Assembly (NCBI GenBank): GCA_902475415.1
Contig: CABRZK010000025.1
Coordinates: forward strand, 1-14,702
DNA: 14,702 nucleotides
Reading direction: 5' to 3'
DNA from: an uncultured Eubacterium sp.
GTDB taxonomy: Bacteria > Bacillota > Clostridia > Lachnospirales > Lachnospiraceae
Part shown: piece by piece, positions 5,292 to 12,382 of the stretch
Layout: every line of letters starts with the position of its first letter
How positions within the stretch are numbered: the first letter of the stretch is position 1
Translations under genes and position numbers: made by a program
Notes under the pieces: generated by a model
The model's database searches: none
What the model saw: the letters and a program-made list of their open reading frames with translations, nothing else
Told to the model about the DNA's origin: nothing

Positions 5292-6881
5292 ATGAGTACA
5301 GTTTTATTTGAAGATTTAAATTTAAATCCGCAGATTCTGCGGGCAATCAAAGAAATGGGATTTGAGGAGGCAACTCCGATCCAGGCACAGTCCATTCCGG
5401 CTGTTATGAGTGGCAGAGATGTCATCGGACAGGCGCAGACAGGAACCGGAAAGACAGCGTCTTTCGGTATTCCGCTGCTTCACAAAGTGGATCCGAAACT
5501 GAAAAAGACACAGGCACTGATCTTATGTCCAACCCGTGAGCTGGCAATTCAGGTATCCAATGAGTTGCACAATCTGGCAAAATATCTGCATGGAATTAAA
5601 ATTCTGCCGATTTATGGCGGACAGGAGATTTCAAAACAGATCCGTTCTTTAAAAGGTGGTGTTCAGATTATCGTTGGTACACCGGGACGTGTGATGGATC
5701 ATTTAAGAAGAAAGACCATCCGCTGTGATTTTATTCATACGATCATTCTGGATGAAGCAGATGAAATGTTGAATATGGGATTCCGTGAGGATATCGAAGA
5801 AGTATCGAAGTATCTTCCGGAAGATCGTCAGACCGTTCTGTTTTCTGCAACGATGCCAAAAGAGATTATGCAGATTACAAAACAGTATCAGAAAGATGCG
5901 CTGACCATCAAAGTAGTGAAAAAAGAGCTGACAGTAAAAAATATTGAGCAGTACTACTATGATGTCAGAAGAAAAGATAAGCTGGATATTTTAACCAGAC
6001 TTCTGGATGTCTATGATCCGAAGCTTTCTCTGGTATTTTGTAACACAAAACACATGGTAGATGAGCTGGCAAATGAGCTGCAGAACCGTGGATATTTTGC
6101 AGAAGGTCTGCATGGAGATATGAAACAGCAGCAGCGTGACCGTGTCATGAGAAACTTCCGTAACGGCAAGACAGAGATTCTGGTGGCAACAGACGTGGCT
6201 GCCCGCGGTATCGATGTCGATGACGTGGAGGCAGTATTTAACTATGATCTGCCGCAGGATGATGAGTATTATGTACATCGTATCGGTCGTACCGGCCGTG
6301 CAGGCAGAACAGGTAGAGCATTTTCTTTTGTAAAAGGAAAAGAAGTTTACAAGTTAAAAGAGATCATGCGTTATTGTAAGACCAAGATCTATGCACAGCC
6401 GATTCCGTCCATGCGTGACGTAGAGGAAGCCAAATGCGAAAAAATCATGGATCAGTTAGACCAGATCATCGAAAATGAAGATCTGACCAAAATGGTAAAT
6501 ATGGTGGAAGCTCAGATCAATAACGGTGATTATACGGCAATGGATCTGGCAGCAGCCTTTTTATATCAGGCACTTGGAAAAGCAGAGCGCGAAGGCGTAA
6601 AACAGGATAATTTCGATTTCTCTGATACCGGTGCAGAAGATGGTATGGTTCGTCTCTTTATCAATATTGGTAAAAAACAGCGCGTGCGTCCGGGAGATAT
6701 CCTCGGAGCAGTTGCCGGAGAATCCGGAATGCCGGGAGATCTGGTAGGAGCTATTGATATGTTTGACAGCTATACATTTGTGGAAGTTCCGAGAGAGTAT
6801 GGAGCAGCTGTATTGAAAGCAATGAAAAATGCCAAAATCAAAGGAAAGAGCATTAATGTAGAGCCGGCGAATGCGAAATAA
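5292..6881 (+). CDS. deaD: DEAD-box ATP-dependent RNA helicase (DeaD/CsdA type)
   Basis: This 529-residue cytoplasmic RNA helicase should unwind or remodel RNA in ribosome assembly and mRNA turnover, often cold-related. Core motifs appear in order: Q motif ATPIQAQSIP (27-36), Walker A AQTGTGKT (48-55), PTRELA (80-85), TPGR (130-133), DEAD (154-157), SAT (185-187), FCNT (249-252), ATDVAARGIDV (299-309) and HRIGRTGRAGR (329-339). Residues about 451-525 form a DbpA-type RNA-binding domain (GMVRLFINIGKKQRVRPGDI), which in known members directs the enzyme to structured rRNA. The tail is short, unlike the longer E. coli CsdA. The start has GAAAGG about 6 nt upstream. It is transcribed alone; the 120-nt repeat right behind it supplies the terminator. 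Confidence 0.97.
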   Translation: MSTVLFEDLNLNPQILRAIKEMGFEEATPIQAQSIPAVMSGRDVIGQAQTGTGKTASFGIPLLHKVDPKLKKTQALILCPTRELAIQVSNELHNLAKYLHGIKILPIYGGQEISKQIRSLKGGVQIIVGTPGRVMDHLRRKTIRCDFIHTIILDEADEMLNMGFREDIEEVSKYLPEDRQTVLFSATMPKEIMQITKQYQKDALTIKVVKKELTVKNIEQYYYDVRRKDKLDILTRLLDVYDPKLSLVFCNTKHMVDELANELQNRGYFAEGLHGDMKQQQRDRVMRNFRNGKTEILVATDVAARGIDVDDVEAVFNYDLPQDDEYYVHRIGRTGRAGRTGRAFSFVKGKEVYKLKEIMRYCKTKIYAQPIPSMRDVEEAKCEKIMDQLDQIIENEDLTKMVNMVEAQINNGDYTAMDLAAAFLYQALGKAEREGVKQDNFDFSDTGAEDGMVRLFINIGKKQRVRPGDILGAVAGESGMPGDLVGAIDMFDSYTFVEVPREYGAAVLKAMKNAKIKGKSINVEPANAK

Positions 6882-6887
6882 GAGGCT

Positions 6888-7007
6888 GTGAAGCGGCGGC
6901 ATGTAGGCTATGAGTAAAAAAAGAGTGAGAATTGCATCCTTCGGGCTAAGACGCCCGTTCAGATGAAATTCTCACTCTTTTTTCAATGTCAGTTCTTGAG
7001 CAGCCGC
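6888..7007 (+). repeat. 120-nt structured intergenic repeat, copy 1
   Basis: This copy aligns without gaps to 12097-12216 at 102 of 120 positions, counted by eye. It is bounded by near-complementary ends (GCGGCGGC at 6893-6900 and GCAGCCGC at 7000-7007) and contains a long hairpin (6916-6983). The hairpin base pairs AGAGTGAGAATT with AATTCTCACTCT; the tip is CGGGC, loop TAAGAC, GCCCG. Eleven of the 18 differences fall in the apical part, where pairing is kept. It starts 6 nt after the helicase stop codon. Confidence 0.85.
6916..6983. terminator. Bidirectional terminator hairpin in repeat copy 1
   Basis: A long stem flanked by seven A on the left and six T on the right can terminate on both strands. 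It serves the helicase gene (plus) and the LysR gene (minus), which converge here. Confidence 0.8.
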
Positions 7008-7028
7008 AAGGAAGAACCCTATGAGCCA

Positions 7029-7064
7029 CATCCTTCGAGTTAAGACGCCCGTTCGAATGAAATT
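7029..7064 (+). repeat. Partial third copy of the repeat's apical segment
   Basis: These 36 nt match 6935-6970 of copy 1 at 32 positions, including TAAGACGCCCGTTC, and lie 94 nt further on. The segment ends on the first base of the LysR stop codon complement (7064-7066), so a duplication or rearrangement abuts the 3' end of that gene. Confidence 0.7.
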
Positions 7065-7948
7065 TATTCCTTGGCAAAAGTAAGTTGAAATTCCTTGGCC
7101 AGTAAAGGTAATAAGGAGGATTTTGGTGTTTTCTGCCATGCAAGGCAAAGGGTATGTGGCGGAGACAGTGTGAGTTTTTCGATTTTTTCGGCTGTCGTTA
7201 AAGTTGTCAATCCATCCAGTATGGCGATGCCTTTTCCAAATTCAATGTTTGATATAACGGATTCAATGTTCGGGAGACTTCTGGTAATTGGGGTAAAGTT
7301 ATATTGCTGGCAGTATTTTTGAATCAGAGGCCTGGTATAGTCTGTGTCATCTTCATATAAAGAAAAAAAGACTTCATTTTTCATGTCTGCAACTGTGATA
7401 TCCTGTTTTTCTGATGGAAATAGTTTTAGTGAATATATTAAATATTTGGGTACATCAAATAAAGGTAAATAGTTGGTGTCTTCAGATTCCGGAATAAAAT
7501 CTTTCATGATAAAACAGGCATCCAGTTTTTCTTTGTGTAGGAGAGATAAAATCCGTTTTATATTGTGGTTTTCAAATGTAAGCTGAATATCCGGATATAT
7601 TTCACAAAATGCGGTAAGGGTTTGCTGGACAATGGCAGGAAGCTTCCAACCGGATAAAATACCGATATTTAAAGTGCCTTTAAAAGAGTCATTATGTTTC
7701 AGTGAAATCTGACGGATGCGTTTCAGCTCTCCGAAAAAGTCAGAAAATGCCTGATAGTATAATTCTCCGTAACCGGTAAGTTCAATGGGATGTTTGGAGC
7801 GGTCAAAGAGTAAAACCTGTAATTCATTTTCCAGATGCTGGATATGTTTCGTTAAAGTAGGTTGTGAGACATACAGTTCTCTGGCGGTTCTGGAAAATGA
7901 TCTGTTCTCGGCAATGGATAAAAAGCATTGCATCTGTAATGTGTTCAT
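7064..7948 (-). CDS. LysR-family transcriptional regulator
   Basis: The 294-residue protein has an N-terminal winged helix-turn-helix (about residues 1-60; MNTLQMQCFLSIAENRSFSR, then YVSQPTLTKHIQHLENELQV and LLFDRSKHPIELTGYG) and a C-terminal periplasmic-binding-protein-like effector domain. The start at 7948 is chosen because AAGGAGGT lies about 8 nt upstream and the HTH begins there; the frame stays open upstream but those residues do not fit the family. It diverges from the VOC-SDR-MFS-LVIVD operon, the classic arrangement for a LysR activator of a catabolic operon. An inverted repeat in the shared spacer is a plausible binding site. The inducer is probably the operon's substrate or an intermediate, which is inference. 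Confidence 0.95.
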   Translation of the reverse strand: MNTLQMQCFLSIAENRSFSRTARELYVSQPTLTKHIQHLENELQVLLFDRSKHPIELTGYGELYYQAFSDFFGELKRIRQISLKHNDSFKGTLNIGILSGWKLPAIVQQTLTAFCEIYPDIQLTFENHNIKRILSLLHKEKLDACFIMKDFIPESEDTNYLPLFDVPKYLIYSLKLFPSEKQDITVADMKNEVFFSLYEDDTDYTRPLIQKYCQQYNFTPITRSLPNIESVISNIEFGKGIAILDGLTTLTTAEKIEKLTLSPPHTLCLAWQKTPKSSLLPLLAKEFQLTFAKE

Positions 7949-8012
7949 GGATAGAGACCTCCTTCTTAAAATTAGTGTAACAGCTTTATAGCGTAATGTA
8001 TATAACCTTTTT

Positions 8013-8028
8013 ATAGCCATTTGGCTAT
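8013..8028. promoter_or_regulatory. Candidate LysR operator
   Basis: ATAGCCA and TGGCTAT form a perfect 7-nt inverted repeat around TT in the divergent spacer, 22 nt upstream of the operon's -35 box. A half-site TTTATAGC at 7984-7991 recurs at 8010-8017, which would fit the recognition and activation sub-sites common for LysR proteins. Confidence 0.5.
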
Positions 8029-8049
8029 GAAATGATGCAATTATAAGAA

Positions 8050-8079
8050 TTGGACAAAAAATGCATAAATTTTTATAAT
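8050..8079 (+). promoter_or_regulatory. Promoter of the VOC-SDR-MFS-LVIVD operon
   Basis: TTGGAC (8050-8055) and a perfect TATAAT (8074-8079) are 18 nt apart. The first gene starts at 8125 behind a strong AGGAGG (8110-8115). The -35 box deviates by one inserted G, compatible with an activator-dependent promoter. Confidence 0.65.
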
Positions 8080-8124
8080 AAATTTATCAAATATAACAGG
8101 AATTATAAGAGGAGGGAAGTAAAA

Positions 8125-8625
8125 ATGGCATCGGTATTTAAGCAGCTGGGACAGATCAGTATGGTTGTAGAAGATGTGATGGAAACTGCAAAAATCTGGA
8201 ATGACGAGTATGGTATCGGTCCCTGGGGATTTCTTCATTTTACAGAAGAAAATATGACATAAATGTCAGTTCACGGAAAAAATGTTCCATATGCTATGGA
8301 CATTGCATTATGTAATATGTATCCGAATATTGAAATTGAATTGATCGCACCGAAAGATGACCGGAGTATTTATGCAGAATTTTTGAGAGAGCATGGTCCG
8401 GGAATACATCACATTGCTTTTGTGACACCGCACGGAACGTTTAATGTTGCTAAAGAAATGCTTGAGAGAAAAGGAATCGAACATGCGCAGGGCGGAAAAG
8501 ATCCCATGGGGCAGGAATTTGCATATTATAATCTGTGTAAGCAATTGGGATGCTTTATGGAACTGAATGACAGACCGGATGATTTTCATCCATTACCACC
8601 GGAAGAACAGTATCCGGAAAAATAA
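8125..8625 (+). pseudogene. VOC-fold protein (epimerase/glyoxalase-like) interrupted by an in-frame TAA
   Basis: Read through, this is a 166-codon vicinal-oxygen-chelate protein. It begins MASVFKQLGQISMVVEDV behind AGGAGG and ends LGCFMELNDRP plus a short tail. Candidate metal ligands at the family positions are Q in GQISMVV, E in IEIELIAP, H in GIHHIAFV and E in CFMELND. The frame is broken by TAA at 8260-8262, after 45 codons. The next codon is ATG (8263), in the same frame, with no ribosome binding site. Everything after it is intact, so a single-base change in one sense codon (for example from CAA, GAA or AAA) explains the stop. Alternatives are a sequencing error, reinitiation at the TAAATG junction, or a split protein. 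VOC proteins include epimerases/racemases and lyases; the substrate here is unknown. First gene of the operon; SDR follows after 17 nt. Confidence 0.85.
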
Positions 8626-8642
8626 GAGGGGAGATACGATAC

Positions 8643-9401
8643 ATGAGAGAACTTGAAGGAAAAATTGCAATTGTAACAGGTGGAATACGGGGAATCGGAA
8701 GAGGTATCACGGAAGAATTAATGCAGGAAGGAGCTTCCGTTCTGGCAGCGTATTTTGAGGCAGAAGAGGAAGCGGTTCTGGCAATGAAAGAACTGCGTCA
8801 GAAAGCAGAGGAATATCAGGTCCGGATAGAGGGTTTGCATGTAGATATTTCCAAAATCGCTGAAATTGAAAGACTGTTTGATTATTGTGAAAAAGAATTA
8901 GGAAAATTGGATATTTTTATTGCAAATGCAGGGGCAAATATTCCGAGAAAACCAATTTTCGAGCATTCAGAGGCCGATTTTGACCGTGTCTGCGGAGTAA
9001 ACTTTAAGGGTACTTATTTCTGCGTAAAGGAATGTGGTCTTCGCATGAATGATAATGGTCGGATCGTATTGATTTCATCCAGTTCGGTACCATATCCGGT
9101 AGATGGACATTCTGTATATTCACCGACAAAAGCTGCGGTAGAGATGCTGGCGCATGATGCAGCGCTGGAATATGGTGTGAGAGGAATTACTGTAAACAGT
9201 GTGGCTCCTGGAGTTACTCTGACGCATATGGCAAAAGATGTTTTATCTCCGGAATTTATTCAGGAGGTAAAAGAGGGCACTCCGTTAAAGAAAGTTGGAT
9301 TACCGAAGGATGTGGCACAGGCGGTTGTATTGTTGTGTTCACCAAAGGCAGAATGGATCAACGGACAGCGAATTACCGCAAATGGGGGAAGTCATTTCTG
9401 A
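8643..9401 (+). CDS. SDR family oxidoreductase
   Basis: This is a 252-residue classical short-chain dehydrogenase/reductase: a cytoplasmic NAD(P)-dependent enzyme that interconverts a hydroxyl and a carbonyl. The Rossmann glycine motif TGGIRGIG spans residues 12-19, NAG is at 95-97, and the catalytic set is Ser in SSSS (145-148), Tyr159 and Lys163 (YSPTK). The VAPG motif follows at 187-190. The length is typical and the C-terminus ends in the common ITANGG block. AGGGGAG lies about 10 nt upstream. It sits between the VOC gene and the MFS transporter, so it probably acts on the same imported compound. Cofactor preference and substrate cannot be decided from the sequence. Confidence 0.95.
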   Translation: MRELEGKIAIVTGGIRGIGRGITEELMQEGASVLAAYFEAEEEAVLAMKELRQKAEEYQVRIEGLHVDISKIAEIERLFDYCEKELGKLDIFIANAGANIPRKPIFEHSEADFDRVCGVNFKGTYFCVKECGLRMNDNGRIVLISSSSVPYPVDGHSVYSPTKAAVEMLAHDAALEYGVRGITVNSVAPGVTLTHMAKDVLSPEFIQEVKEGTPLKKVGLPKDVAQAVVLLCSPKAEWINGQRITANGGSHF

Positions 9402-9423
9402 CAGATAAGGGAGGAAATCTGAT

Positions 9424-10719
9424 ATGAAGAAAAAAGAAAAACACAGTTTTGGGATTAAGGGCTGGTGGACGATTATTTTCTGTGGCCTGCTGTACTATAT
9501 GATGACGGGTACGTCGGCTGATGGTCTGAATGTTATGGTACCGGGTTTTTGTGAGTTAAAGGGATGGGACTATTCTACGCTGCTTTCGTTTTCTACCATT
9601 GCCGGTCTGGTTGGAATGATAATTGCATTTCTGACAGCGCGGTTAATTACGAAAAAAGGTGCAAAATTTGTGATTGTTTTATCCTGTATTATCGCTGGTG
9701 CAGCATTCATTTTATATGGATATTCATCTTCTATGGCAATGTATCTGGTTACGATTTGTTTTGCCTGTGGTTTTGCGTATGTATACAGTTTTCAGGCAAC
9801 CGGTCCGGTCATTGCAAAATGGTTCCCGAGAAAACGTGGAATCGTTATGGGATATGTGACTGCGTTTATGCCACTGGCATCAGCTACATTCCTGTATCTG
9901 TTAAACTGGCTGATCGCTACCTTCGGTTTTCAGAATGGTATCGCAATTACCGGTATTATGACAATCGTTTTAGGCATCATTGGTATGTTCTCTATTAAAA
10001 ATACACCGGAGGAAGCCGGAATGCTTCCGGATAATATGCCGATGACAGAAGAAGCAAAGAAGGCTTTAAAAGAAGAGAGTGAAAATTATGTAAGTCCATG
10101 GACTGCAAAAAAATTACTTAAAAATAAAGTCGTATGGTGCATCGCATGCGCATATGGTTTCATGATGTTGGCGAATACGGGTGTGATCAGTCAGCTGGTA
10201 CCAAGGATCACAGTGGACAAAGGGTATACAGCCGGAATGGCTACGGTCATGTTTTCCGTTGCTTCCTTATGCGGTATTGTACTGAGTATTGCCTGGGGCT
10301 GGTTGGATACAAAAATCGGAACAAAAAAAGCGTCATTTGTTATGCTGATCTGGTTTATTATTTCCGTTGTTATGAATCTGATTCCAAATAATACGATCAC
10401 ACTCTGGATATCTATTGTTATGATCGGTGGAGATCTTGGCGGTACTGCAAACTTCTTGGTGTCTATGACCACAAGAATTTTCGGACGACGGGATTTTGAT
10501 GCTGCATACGGTATTATTTATCCGATTTTCAGTGTGATTCGTACCATGGCATTTGCATTTGTAGGATTCTTTACAAAATATGTAAATGATATTTTCGGAC
10601 AGAAATATGCAGGAGCTTATATCGGTTTGATCATTGCCTGTGTAATTTCTATGATTTTTGTAAGTCAGATTGATTATGATAAATTTTTAGGTCATGATAC
10701 TTTGAGAGAGACAGAATGA
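9424..10719 (+). CDS. MFS transporter, OFA-like (organic anion type)
   Basis: The 431-residue inner-membrane protein has about 12 membrane helices. It shows the MFS loop 2-3 basic motif (ARLITKKGAK, 72-81), the KWFPRKRGIVMG segment (132-143) common in oxalate/formate antiporter-like and monocarboxylate-like members, and a hydrophilic central loop at about 190-235. GGGAGG precedes the start with good spacing, and the gene lies 22 nt behind the SDR gene. Its stop overlaps a possible ATG of the next frame (ATGA at 10716-10719), so translation may be coupled. Role inferred from context: uptake or exchange of the operon's substrate, probably a small organic acid or related polar compound. Confidence 0.92.
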   Translation: MKKKEKHSFGIKGWWTIIFCGLLYYMMTGTSADGLNVMVPGFCELKGWDYSTLLSFSTIAGLVGMIIAFLTARLITKKGAKFVIVLSCIIAGAAFILYGYSSSMAMYLVTICFACGFAYVYSFQATGPVIAKWFPRKRGIVMGYVTAFMPLASATFLYLLNWLIATFGFQNGIAITGIMTIVLGIIGMFSIKNTPEEAGMLPDNMPMTEEAKKALKEESENYVSPWTAKKLLKNKVVWCIACAYGFMMLANTGVISQLVPRITVDKGYTAGMATVMFSVASLCGIVLSIAWGWLDTKIGTKKASFVMLIWFIISVVMNLIPNNTITLWISIVMIGGDLGGTANFLVSMTTRIFGRRDFDAAYGIIYPIFSVIRTMAFAFVGFFTKYVNDIFGQKYAGAYIGLIIACVISMIFVSQIDYDKFLGHDTLRETE

Positions 10720-10742
10720 TCCTGAGGGAGGAGGACATATTT

Positions 10743-12089
10743 GTGATTTTAAGAAAAGAACCATTGATGAAGAACATCAGGCAGATCGGATTTGATGATT
10801 TAAACGGGAAGCCGGCATTCCAGATGGCAATGCAAAAAGTTGATGACAGGTATTATTTATATACGGCATCCTTTGCACATAATGGTTGGAATATTGTGGA
10901 TGTTACAGATCCGGAAAATCCAAGGAATGTGAAATGGATCGAAGGCCCCTGGTTTTATGATATTAAGGATGGACAGGCTACCATGAAAATTCAGGTGGCA
11001 GATGGATTGATGATTACTGCGCATGGAAGTCAGGCAAGTTTCCTGATGGGATGTGAGGAAAACTGTCCGAGCTGGGGTGGAATTATGATCTGGGATGTGA
11101 AAACAGATCCGGAAACACCAAAATATCTGGGGAAATTTGAATGTCCGGGAGGGCAGGGCGTACACAGATCTTTTTACAGTGGCGGACGGTATGCATACAT
11201 TACCGGATGCGATGAAGGATTTGCAAGTTTCTTTTTGCGAATTATTGATTTACAGGATCCGACCAATCCGGTGGAGGCAGGCCACTTTTATGTACCGGAA
11301 CAGATTGAAAAAGACGCGGATGATGTAAAATTCGGGGATCATCTGTTTCATCCATTTGTTCATGCGGTAACCGTAAAAGATGATATTGCGTATCTTGCAT
11401 ATTCAAATGTTGGTTTTGTAATGGTGGATGTCCATGATAAAAGTAATCCGAAAATGATCAGCAAATTGCCAATAAATCCTGTATTTGGCGGAGATGCGGG
11501 TGGTGCACCGGTTCATACCGCTTATCCTCTGGGAGACCGTCCTTTTGCAATCGTGTCGACAGAAGGGGAAAGAAGCCGCTACTTTGATGGTATCAAGGAA
11601 AATGGATTTGGAAAAAAAGTAGAATATCAGGCAATGAATACGATCCTGATGGTTGAAACAGGTGTGGTGAAACAACCCCGTGTGATTGCGGTATTTCCAT
11701 ATCCGGAAGTTCCGGAAGGATACACACATGGAACGAATTTCAATTTTGTAGATGGTGTAAGAGTTCCATTTGGACCGCATAATTTATTTGATGCATTTGG
11801 GGTAGATGTATATCAGAAACTGGATCAGAAAGTGCTGTGCTGTTATTTTCATGCTGGATTGCGTATTTTCGATGTGTCAGATCCGTTTGTACCAAAAGAA
11901 GTGGCATATTTTCTACCGCCGGATCCAGAGAAAATGTTGTTTGACAATAAAGAACACAATCTGATGCCGGGATCGCCAATCGCAATTACAGAAGATGTTC
12001 TGGTAGATGACAGAGAAAATATATATATTTCAACACAACAGGACGGATTATATATTTTGCGGTATACCGGGGAAGAAGGGCTGAATTAA
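10743..12089 (+). CDS. LVIVD-repeat beta-propeller protein of unknown function
   Basis: The roughly 448-residue protein has no signal peptide and so is probably cytoplasmic. It carries at least five blade-type repeats of the pattern (I/V)xDVxDPxxP: IVDVTDPENP (51-60), MIWDVKTDPETP (115-126), IIDLQDPTNP (167-176), MVDVHDKSNP (227-236) and IFDVSDPFVP (375-384), plus a closing strand near 436. This marks an LVIVD beta-propeller, distantly like selenium-binding-protein propellers. Histidines in conserved-looking loops (H94, H141, H203, H207, H258, H346, H370) could form a central metal site, which is inference. GTG at 10743 is the preferred start because GGGAGGAGG lies 8 nt upstream. ATG 10716 (overlapping the MFS stop, GAGAG upstream) and ATG 10767 are alternatives. 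It is the last gene of the operon. Confidence 0.88.
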   Translation: MILRKEPLMKNIRQIGFDDLNGKPAFQMAMQKVDDRYYLYTASFAHNGWNIVDVTDPENPRNVKWIEGPWFYDIKDGQATMKIQVADGLMITAHGSQASFLMGCEENCPSWGGIMIWDVKTDPETPKYLGKFECPGGQGVHRSFYSGGRYAYITGCDEGFASFFLRIIDLQDPTNPVEAGHFYVPEQIEKDADDVKFGDHLFHPFVHAVTVKDDIAYLAYSNVGFVMVDVHDKSNPKMISKLPINPVFGGDAGGAPVHTAYPLGDRPFAIVSTEGERSRYFDGIKENGFGKKVEYQAMNTILMVETGVVKQPRVIAVFPYPEVPEGYTHGTNFNFVDGVRVPFGPHNLFDAFGVDVYQKLDQKVLCCYFHAGLRIFDVSDPFVPKEVAYFLPPDPEKMLFDNKEHNLMPGSPIAITEDVLVDDRENIYISTQQDGLYILRYTGEEGLN

Positions 12090-12096
12090 GGTGGCG

Positions 12097-12216
12097 GTGA
12101 AGCGGCTGCATGTAGGCTGCGAATAAAAAAAGAGTGAGAATTGCATCACGCGAACTAAGACGTTCGCTTTGATGCAATTCTCACTCTTTTTTTAATGTCA
12201 GTTAATGAGCAGCCGC
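12097..12216 (+). repeat. 120-nt structured intergenic repeat, copy 2
   Basis: This copy is in the same orientation as copy 1 at 6888-7007 and matches it at 102 of 120 positions without gaps. Its ends GCGGCTGC (12102-12109) and GCAGCCGC (12209-12216) are perfectly complementary. Inside, a 24-bp perfect stem is topped by GCGAAC, loop TAAGAC, GTTCGC. The similarity fades but may continue past the boundary: 12225-12240 and 7018-7033 differ only by transitions. It starts 7 nt after the stop codon of the LVIVD gene. Confidence 0.85.
12125..12193. terminator. Bidirectional terminator hairpin in repeat copy 2
   Basis: A 24-bp perfect stem has seven A on its left and seven T on its right, with an apical TAAGAC hexaloop hairpin. 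It ends the VOC-SDR-MFS-LVIVD operon and could also stop minus-strand transcripts from the symporter gene. Confidence 0.85.
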
Positions 12217-12287
12217 AGATAGACCTTGTGGGCTGTATCACGCAGAATGAACGATTGTTTGTTGTACAACATATGATATGTAAATAG

Positions 12288-12354
12288 CGAAAGGTGTCGT
12301 ATTTTTTCTTCCCAAGCGATTGTTAGCGGGGGAGACAAAATACGACACCTTTCG
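12288..12354. repeat. Long hairpin between convergent genes
   Basis: CGAAAGGTGTCGTATTTT (12288-12305) pairs perfectly over 18 bp with 12337-12354. After one mismatch, TCTTCCC (307-313 of the 12 kb block) pairs with a G-rich partner, so the element is almost one continuous hairpin of 67 nt. Neither side has a clean U-tract, so it may act as an unusual bidirectional terminator for the converging LVIVD operon and symporter gene, or as an mRNA 3'-end stabiliser. The rest of 12217-12382 shows no coding potential. Confidence 0.7.
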
Positions 12355-12382
12355 TTTAAAATAAAAGTACAACAGCCATTTA

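Noticed and set aside
6888..7064. CRISPR array or insertion sequence in the repeat region
   Set aside because: Repeats are not regularly spaced, no transposase frame exists and no target-site duplication was found around either 120-nt copy.
8260..8262. Programmed recoding (selenocysteine or similar) at the VOC stop codon
   Set aside because: The codon is TAA, not TGA or TAG, and no dedicated downstream recoding structure is seen beyond a 6-nt palindrome.
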